Below, piece after piece: positions 13,001-17,164 of a DNA stretch of 17,164 bases (within the stretch, counting starts at the first letter, position 1; each line of letters opens with the position of its first letter). The stretch covers positions 1 to 17,164 of the forward strand of contig CAZSGI010000012.1 of NCBI GenBank assembly GCA_964606465.1, in the 5' to 3' direction. This DNA is from CG10-46-32 sp964606465 (GTDB lineage Bacteria; Patescibacteriota; Patescibacteriia; UBA2169). Made by a program: the position numbers and the translations under genes. The notes under the pieces are model-generated. The model had not been told where the DNA came from, made no database searches, and saw only the letters and a program-made list of their open reading frames with translations.

Positions 13001-13042
13001 AGGCTGAGCGGAACACGGATGTTCCACTCAGCCTCTTTTTTT
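13001..13042 (+). terminator. Rho-independent terminator of the 12701 gene
   Basis: AGGCTGAG-C-GGAAC / GTTCC-A-CTCAGCCT with a 6-nt loop and one internal mismatch, then C and seven T. The T-tract runs straight into the next gene's extended -10. Confidence 0.85.
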
Positions 13043-13050
13043 GCTATACT
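13042..13050 (+). promoter_or_regulatory. Extended -10 promoter of the dsbB operon
   Basis: TGC-TATACT, 8 nt before ATG 13059. Its start abuts the terminator T-tract. The transcript would be essentially leaderless; no Shine-Dalgarno is present. Confidence 0.5.
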
Positions 13051-13058
13051 GCATTATT

Positions 13059-13598
13059 ATGGTTACTACTCTTTCGGTTTTAACGCTTATTGCGGACATC
13101 ATCATTGTGCTGGCAGTCCTTACCTGGATCGTGGAACGGTTCTATAAACTTGCTTTTTTGAATCCAATGAAACGGTTTGTCCGGAAATACAGCCTGGAGA
13201 TCCTGTTCCTCATCCCTCTGATAGCAACCCTGGGCAGCCTCTACCTTTCCGAAATCCGCGGTTGGACCCCGTGCAAGCTCTGCTGGTACCAGCGCATCTT
13301 CATGTACCCCCAGGTGATCCTGGTCGCAACCGCGCTTGTCCGGAAAGCCCGCGGCATCATTGCCTACCTCATTCCCCTCTCAATTATCGGCGCGCTGATT
13401 TCAACACTGCATTACACCGAACAAATCCGAGCGCGGCTCACCCCCTTGGACCCGCTCGCGCCCTGCGACCTTTCAGGCGTTTCCTGCGCAGCCACGCCCC
13501 TATTCCACTTCGGGTACATCACCATTCCCGTAATGGCGTTCTCCGCGTTCGTGCTGATTCTGATTGTGGCGCTCGCCAACAAACCCCGAACCAAATAG
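13059..13598 (+). CDS. dsbB: DsbB/BdbC-like disulfide bond formation protein
   Basis: 179 aa from ATG 13059; a TTG at 13041 overlaps the promoter and is rejected. An added N-terminal membrane helix (6-26) precedes the usual four: about 46-65, 84-96, 100-117 and 154-173. The first redox pair is C72-x2-C75 in the sequence TPCKLCWYQR, the DsbB hallmark. The second pair is C136 and C143 (PCDLSGVSC) in the outer loop before the last helix. DsbB-type proteins reoxidise a DsbA-like thiol oxidase and pass electrons to quinone. No separate dsbA is in the window. The gene is followed after 6 nt by a thioredoxin-CcdA fusion, so the two form an envelope thiol-redox operon. Quinone use in such a reduced genome is uncertain. 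Confidence 0.88.
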   Translation: MVTTLSVLTLIADIIIVLAVLTWIVERFYKLAFLNPMKRFVRKYSLEILFLIPLIATLGSLYLSEIRGWTPCKLCWYQRIFMYPQVILVATALVRKARGIIAYLIPLSIIGALISTLHYTEQIRARLTPLDPLAPCDLSGVSCAATPLFHFGYITIPVMAFSAFVLILIVALANKPRTK

Positions 13599-13604
13599 TA
13601 TCGT

Positions 13605-14840
13605 ATGGAAAAGCTCATCGCAGGTATTGCCCTGGCCGCGTCTTTCGTCTTGCCCGCCTCTCCCGCGCACGCCCAGGAAGTGGACGCGCCAGAACCTGCG
13701 GTGATTGAAGTGTTTGAGCGGGATGACTGCAGCCACTGCAGGGATTTTTTTGCGTTTGTTGATGAACTCGCAAAGGTTCGGGACGATTTTATTGTGCGGC
13801 CGTATGATTTGTATACCACGGAAGGCAGGAGCTTTTTTGATGAGGCAACAAACGCGTTGCGGCTCGTGAAAGGCACGCCCATCATCTACCTCAAGGGCAG
13901 TATTATCCAGGGCTTTGACAGTTCGGAAACCACCGGAAAAGCCATTGTTGTATTGCTTGATGCGCCACGTGACGAACCAGCGCCGACGTTACGCGAAGTG
14001 GTTGACGCGGCCAAGACTGGTCAACAAAGCCAACCCGTGCTCACCTCGGGCAGTATCTGCGATGACGGGACACTGTGCACGGTGCTGACCCCTGCCGCGA
14101 CCGTGCGCATTCCATTCACCAACACGATTATTGACCCGACCCGGTACTCATTGCCCATACTTGCCGCAATCCTCGGAACCGTGGACGGATTCAACCCCTG
14201 CGCCATGTGGGTCTTGTTCATGTTCTTGGCGGCCCTTGTTGCCATCAACAACCGCCGCAAGATGCTCCAGGTGATTGGCCTGTTTTTGCTTGCCGAGGCA
14301 ATCATGTACTATTTGATTCTCTCGGCATGGCTCTATGCCTGGGACTTCATCGGATTGGACCACATCGTGACTCCTTTGGTCGGGCTCCTCGCCCTTGGAG
14401 CGGGATCCTACTTTCTGTATGAGTTCCACCGGGGCGAAGCCGCGTGCCGCGTCGCAAGCCCGGGAGAGCGCACGCGCATATCAGAGAAAATAAAAACATT
14501 CGCGGACAAGCCGTTGACATTGCTTGCCGCGCTCGGCATCATTGGCATCGCGTTTTCCGTGAACATCTTTGAGTTTGCGTGCTCCATCGGCATTCCCCAG
14601 ACCTTCACCAAAATCCTTGACCTCGCAAACCTCTCCTGGGCCGCAAAGCAGCTCTACAACGCGATCTACATCATCGGGTACATGCTGGATGATTTCATCG
14701 TGTTCGGAATCGCGCTGGCGAGCTTTGAAAAAATCGGCATCACCGCAAAGTACTCCCGCATCTCGCACCTCATTGGCGGGTTACTGATGGTAGTGCTCGG
14801 TTTGATACTGCTCTTGAAGCCTTCTTTGCTGATGCTGTAA
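13605..14840 (+). CDS. Thioredoxin-CcdA/DsbD-like fusion protein
   Basis: 411 aa. Signal peptide 1-23 (ending AHA). The thioredoxin-like domain, about 30-120, has active site C42-S-H-C45 and a cis-Pro after GT (GTPIIYL, 90-96). A linker contains a second cysteine pair (C152, C158). From about 182 there is a CcdA/DsbD-type membrane core of at least six helices with the two expected membrane cysteines: NPC199 (FNPCAMW) in the first helix and C326 (FEFACSIGIP) in the fourth. CcdA moves electrons from cytoplasmic thioredoxin across the membrane; here the outer acceptor is built into the same chain. It lies 6 nt after dsbB. The last 60 nt overlap the converging DUF6580 gene. Confidence 0.88.
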   Translation: MEKLIAGIALAASFVLPASPAHAQEVDAPEPAVIEVFERDDCSHCRDFFAFVDELAKVRDDFIVRPYDLYTTEGRSFFDEATNALRLVKGTPIIYLKGSIIQGFDSSETTGKAIVVLLDAPRDEPAPTLREVVDAAKTGQQSQPVLTSGSICDDGTLCTVLTPAATVRIPFTNTIIDPTRYSLPILAAILGTVDGFNPCAMWVLFMFLAALVAINNRRKMLQVIGLFLLAEAIMYYLILSAWLYAWDFIGLDHIVTPLVGLLALGAGSYFLYEFHRGEAACRVASPGERTRISEKIKTFADKPLTLLAALGIIGIAFSVNIFEFACSIGIPQTFTKILDLANLSWAAKQLYNAIYIIGYMLDDFIVFGIALASFEKIGITAKYSRISHLIGGLLMVVLGLILLLKPSLLML

Positions 14841-15332
14841 CGCGTGACACACTGCTTCGTATGCCCCGAAGATGAGCGTGCTGTACGCAATATAGCCCGC
14901 GAACGAGTTGCGGAAAAACGGAATCCCGGCAACGTACGACGCCATCAAACCGGAAAAATCAGGCGAATACATGCCGCTCGCGGCCCAGACCGCCGCGTTT
15001 GTGGTGAGATAGAAGATGACTGATGAGGCAATGCTCGCGCCCAGCGCGGTCGTGAATGAGTAGTGGCGCCGTGCCGCGTAGGATGCGCCGAGCGTGAACG
15101 CGTAGGACGCGTACACCGTAGCCATGACCGAGAACTGGTACGAACCGATGATAACGTCAGAGAGAGCCAGAGCCGCAAGCGGAAGCCAGAGCAACTTTCG
15201 CGGCATCAAAAATCCAGAAAACAGCATCAACGAGCCCATTGGAGTAAAGTTCCATGGATGCGGGATAATGCGGCCGACAACCGCGAGTATGGCGACGAAC
15301 GCGCCAAAAAGAACCAAATTTGTTTTATTCAT
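14781..15332 (-). CDS. DUF6580-like membrane protein, related to ECF transporter S components
   Basis: 183 aa, six predicted membrane segments in the first 160 residues. Signature stretches: HPWNFTPMGSLMLFSG (25-40), LPLAALALSDVIIGSY (50-65), LTTNAAVWAASGMY (109-122) and SYVAGIPFFRNSFAGY (132-147). These match my memory of DUF6580, a family placed near the substrate-binding S components of energy-coupling factor transporters. It is the last gene of an operon with two DUF4430 proteins, starting inside the previous gene (8-nt overlap). The polar tail from about 163 lies in the overlap with the converging Trx-CcdA gene. An S component needs A and T subunits from elsewhere; none is in the window. 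The substrate is not set by sequence. Confidence 0.75.
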   Translation of the reverse strand: MNKTNLVLFGAFVAILAVVGRIIPHPWNFTPMGSLMLFSGFLMPRKLLWLPLAALALSDVIIGSYQFSVMATVYASYAFTLGASYAARRHYSFTTALGASIASSVIFYLTTNAAVWAASGMYSPDFSGLMASYVAGIPFFRNSFAGYIAYSTLIFGAYEAVCHALQHQQRRLQEQYQTEHYHQ

Positions 15333-15768
15333 AGTTTTTGAACAGCGATGAGGTAAATTTCCACATAATCACGTCTCCGGGCCGCACCACGTACGCGTCC
15401 GCCGCAACCTCGGCATATGTGTTGTTCACCCAGTACTGCCAGTACTTTGTATCGCTTCCGTTCTGGTAGCCGTTGATGCTCTCAATGAGCACACCGAGGT
15501 CCTCGTAGTCAGTTGCGGTGACGGAAAGCTCGCCCGATGCGCCAGCGGTCCGTTCCAGCAATGACCATACCGTATCTCCTTCGGTGACGGAAAGCTCGGA
15601 AAACCCGAGCAGCTCCGCGCCTGTGTCAATCATGATGCTGGTCGGCCGCTCGGTTTGCACTGACTGACCCGACTGGCTGGTTGTGGATTGGTCCCGAAAC
15701 CCGAGCCCGAGCAAAAACCCAGCAATGAGAAACAAAGCTCCCAGAATCAAAAATTTAATCTGCTTCAT
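15325..15768 (-). CDS. DUF4430 (transcobalamin C-terminal-like) anchored protein
   Basis: 147 aa. An N-terminal anchor or uncleaved signal (5-24, FLILGALFLIAGFLLGLGF) has no lipobox cysteine. A short Ser/Gln linker leads to one DUF4430 domain (about 42-147): IMIDTGAE, ELSVTEGDTVWSLLE, the mid-region SINGYQNGSDTKYWQYWVNN and the closing AYVVRPGDVIMWKF. This beta-rich domain is also the C-terminal domain of animal transcobalamin and intrinsic factor, where it covers the corrin ligand. The start overlaps the previous stop as ATGA. Next to an S-component-like protein, it may present a small molecule to the transporter; the ligand is inference. Confidence 0.85.
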   Translation of the reverse strand: MKQIKFLILGALFLIAGFLLGLGFRDQSTTSQSGQSVQTERPTSIMIDTGAELLGFSELSVTEGDTVWSLLERTAGASGELSVTATDYEDLGVLIESINGYQNGSDTKYWQYWVNNTYAEVAADAYVVRPGDVIMWKFTSSLFKNYE

Positions 15769-16319
15769 ACAAAACTGATTTGATAATCATAGCCGTGGCT
15801 CTCGCCTTTCCGGCGACGAATCAGGTATGCCGCAATGATAATCAACGTGCCGTCAACCGCATATACTGCACTATGCCATGGATTCGGCAGCCGTACCGGA
15901 GTTTTTGACGACGTACTATGCGCCGAAGCGCCCGCAACCTGAGCGGTGATGAGCTCAACGGGCACGCGGATGCCGATCGCCACTTTCAGAGTTGAGCGCT
16001 GCCTGCTGTCGGATGAAACCAGTGTTACGTGTGTTTTTTGAGATTCCTGGGGCATCCTGAACCGCAGCACCACGCCCTGCGACTGCCCTGGGGCAAGCGT
16101 AAACGTCTGGGGGTTCATACTCACGCGCCCTGAAAACGATTCAGGAACCGAGAGCTCGTACTGCTGGTCAATGGTATCTGTGTTGGTGACGCGCACGCGG
16201 GACGTGGCCGCTTCTCCGGCCGTTCCCCGCACGGCAATGCGGGACTGGTCAACAGAAGAGCTTCCCGCAAACACGGCGGACGGGATGAGCAGCAACATTG
16301 CAATGATCGCATGCTTCAT
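15765..16319 (-). CDS. Secreted Ig-like protein with C-terminal membrane anchor
   Basis: 184 aa. Signal peptide 1-18 (ending VFA). Residues 25-125 form an immunoglobulin-like beta sandwich (RVRVTNTDTIDQQYELSVP, TFTLAPGQSQGVVLRFRMP) of the kind found in NEW3/ASH-type domains. A linker leads to one membrane segment (about 150-168) followed by RRRKGE on the inside. The C-terminus overlaps the DUF4430 gene start, so it is translated with it. It starts 3 nt after the upstream stop. It has no catalytic motif and probably holds or scaffolds the neighbouring outer proteins. Confidence 0.7.
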   Translation of the reverse strand: MKHAIIAMLLLIPSAVFAGSSSVDQSRIAVRGTAGEAATSRVRVTNTDTIDQQYELSVPESFSGRVSMNPQTFTLAPGQSQGVVLRFRMPQESQKTHVTLVSSDSRQRSTLKVAIGIRVPVELITAQVAGASAHSTSSKTPVRLPNPWHSAVYAVDGTLIIIAAYLIRRRKGESHGYDYQISFV

Positions 16320-16322
16320 ACG

Positions 16323-17164
16323 CTAGTTCGCGGAGTGCGCCCAAAAAATTAAGGTTCCACTCTCTGCTCCGGTGCTTGCATAGGAGCCGGGCACGGATAG
16401 CGTGACGCCGACTGGTACGTTCCTGTTCCCGGCAATGCTCTTCTGCCACTGGGGAGGAACCACGTTATCCAAGGTCAGGTTACCAGTAAACAACGATGAG
16501 CCGCTCACGGACGCAGTGGTAACAATGCTTAATGCGCTGCTGTTGGTGATGGTCGCCTGCTTGGTGGCGGATTGACCCGGGTTCAGGGTGCCGAAGTTCA
16601 AATCTCCGGACACGCCGAAGCTCACGCCGCCCGCAGGCGTTGACCCGGTCCCTGGGCTGCCGCCGGCGCCACTGCTGCTACCAATGGTCACCGAGAGCGG
16701 CAAACTTGCCTGCTCCGGAGCATCCCCGACGACAACGAGAATCGCGCCGCTGCGCACGCGGTTATCCGCTTCCGCAACCAAGTAGAAGGCACCCTCCTGA
16801 TTCCAAACAAGACTGACCTGGCCCGCGGCATTGCTGGTGAATGACTCGCCGCCGCGTTTTAAGGTCGCGCCCGAGAACGGCTGCCACGAGCCGCTCGCGT
16901 ACTCTTGAATAACCGCGGTGGTCATGCTACCGGGTGCAACCGTTGAAACGTCATGCACCACGCGCAGAGGTTTGTCGTCCCACTCACCGTAGTACCAAAT
17001 GAGTTCGTCTCCGTCTGACATCGCGTAATCAGCAGCGCCCACCTGCGCCATCACGTAATTTGGCAGGTATGACCAGCCCTCCATGCCCGCGGCCGCCTCT
17101 CCCGCAATGGTGGTGAGGTAGGGCCCGTACTGCGTGTCCTGTATAACGTACGTGTAGTTGCACG
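16323..17164 (-). CDS. Secreted multidomain protein with DUF4430 domain, 5' end outside window
   Basis: The frame is open to the right edge (280 codons to TAG at 16323). ATG 17084 lies inside the domain and is not the start. The visible part opens with the last two thirds of a DUF4430 domain (YVIQDTQYGPYL, then GWSYLPNYVMAQVG and MSDGDELIWYYGEW). Then come a beta domain like a surface Ig or carboxypeptidase-regulatory module (GATLKRGGESFTSNAAGQVS), a Gly/Ser/Pro linker (about residues 163-185), and a last Ig-like domain ending in TLIFWAHSAN. In related bacterial proteins DUF4430 often follows an alpha/alpha barrel as in transcobalamin; that part would lie outside the window. It heads the visible four-gene operon. 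Confidence 0.75.
   Translation of the reverse strand, partial: CNYTYVIQDTQYGPYLTTIAGEAAAGMEGWSYLPNYVMAQVGAADYAMSDGDELIWYYGEWDDKPLRVVHDVSTVAPGSMTTAVIQEYASGSWQPFSGATLKRGGESFTSNAAGQVSLVWNQEGAFYLVAEADNRVRSGAILVVVGDAPEQASLPLSVTIGSSSGAGGSPGTGSTPAGGVSFGVSGDLNFGTLNPGQSATKQATITNSSALSIVTTASVSGSSLFTGNLTLDNVVPPQWQKSIAGNRNVPVGVTLSVPGSYASTGAESGTLIFWAHSAN

Noticed and set aside
14837..14861. GTAAC-N16-CGTA resembling an ECF promoter on the plus strand
   Set aside because: It overlaps the Trx-CcdA stop codon and faces no plus-strand gene. It shows that the short core pattern arises by chance, which is why the extended TTTTCGTCTCA match was required for confidence.
16323..17084. Taking ATG 17084 as the start of the rightmost gene
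   Set aside because: The frame stays open to the window edge, and the upstream codons (CNYTYVIQDTQYGPYL) continue the DUF4430 domain.

Overview
The window looks like a chromosomal segment of a Candidate Phyla Radiation (Patescibacteria/Parcubacteria-type) bacterium. The basis is the gene content: an S-layer-like protein with the short 'VYLV.ADG' beta repeats common in these genomes, an ECF sigma factor paired with a DUF5667 membrane protein, a Trx-CcdA fusion next to DsbB, a TrmB-family regulator, and several small membrane proteins without recognisable function. TGA acts as a stop codon, so this is not a lineage that recodes TGA. No phage, transposon, CRISPR array or rRNA was seen. Assignment to a particular phylum is inference.

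Layout. 1-868 (-): 5' part of a surface (S-layer-like) protein, with a 5' leader and at least two promoter types in 869-1100. 1137-3243 (-): ECF sigma factor and DUF5667 membrane protein as a two-gene operon. 3302-4977 (-): three-gene operon of unknown membrane proteins. 5043-7288 (+): TrmB-like regulator, Nudix hydrolase and GT2 glycosyltransferase, overlapping or closely spaced, closed by a strong terminator. 7437-7841 (-): tRNA-Pro(CGG) followed 11 nt later by a small conserved-looking ORF. 7938-8399 (-): RRM RNA-binding protein with a promoter, a structured leader and a terminator. 8493-9610 (-): M23 peptidase lipoprotein. 9659-9867 (+): small basic ORF with its own terminator. 9877-12599 (+): clpB with a structured leader. 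12629-13042 (+): an orphan small gene. 13042-14840 (+): DsbB and a thioredoxin-CcdA fusion. 14781-17164 (-): operon of two DUF4430 (transcobalamin C-terminal-like) proteins, an Ig-like anchored protein and a DUF6580 S-component-like membrane protein, running off the right edge.

How it fits together. The sigma factor gene and the S-layer-like gene share an ECF-type promoter (GTAAC, 16-17 bp, TTTTCGTCTCA), so the sigma/DUF5667 pair probably senses the cell envelope and drives itself and the surface layer. The right end carries envelope redox genes (DsbB, Trx-CcdA) and what may be a corrinoid-type small-molecule capture and uptake system. Several genes have a -10 element 6-8 nt from the ATG and no Shine-Dalgarno, implying leaderless mRNAs. 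Others (clpB, RRM, S-layer) have long structured leaders.
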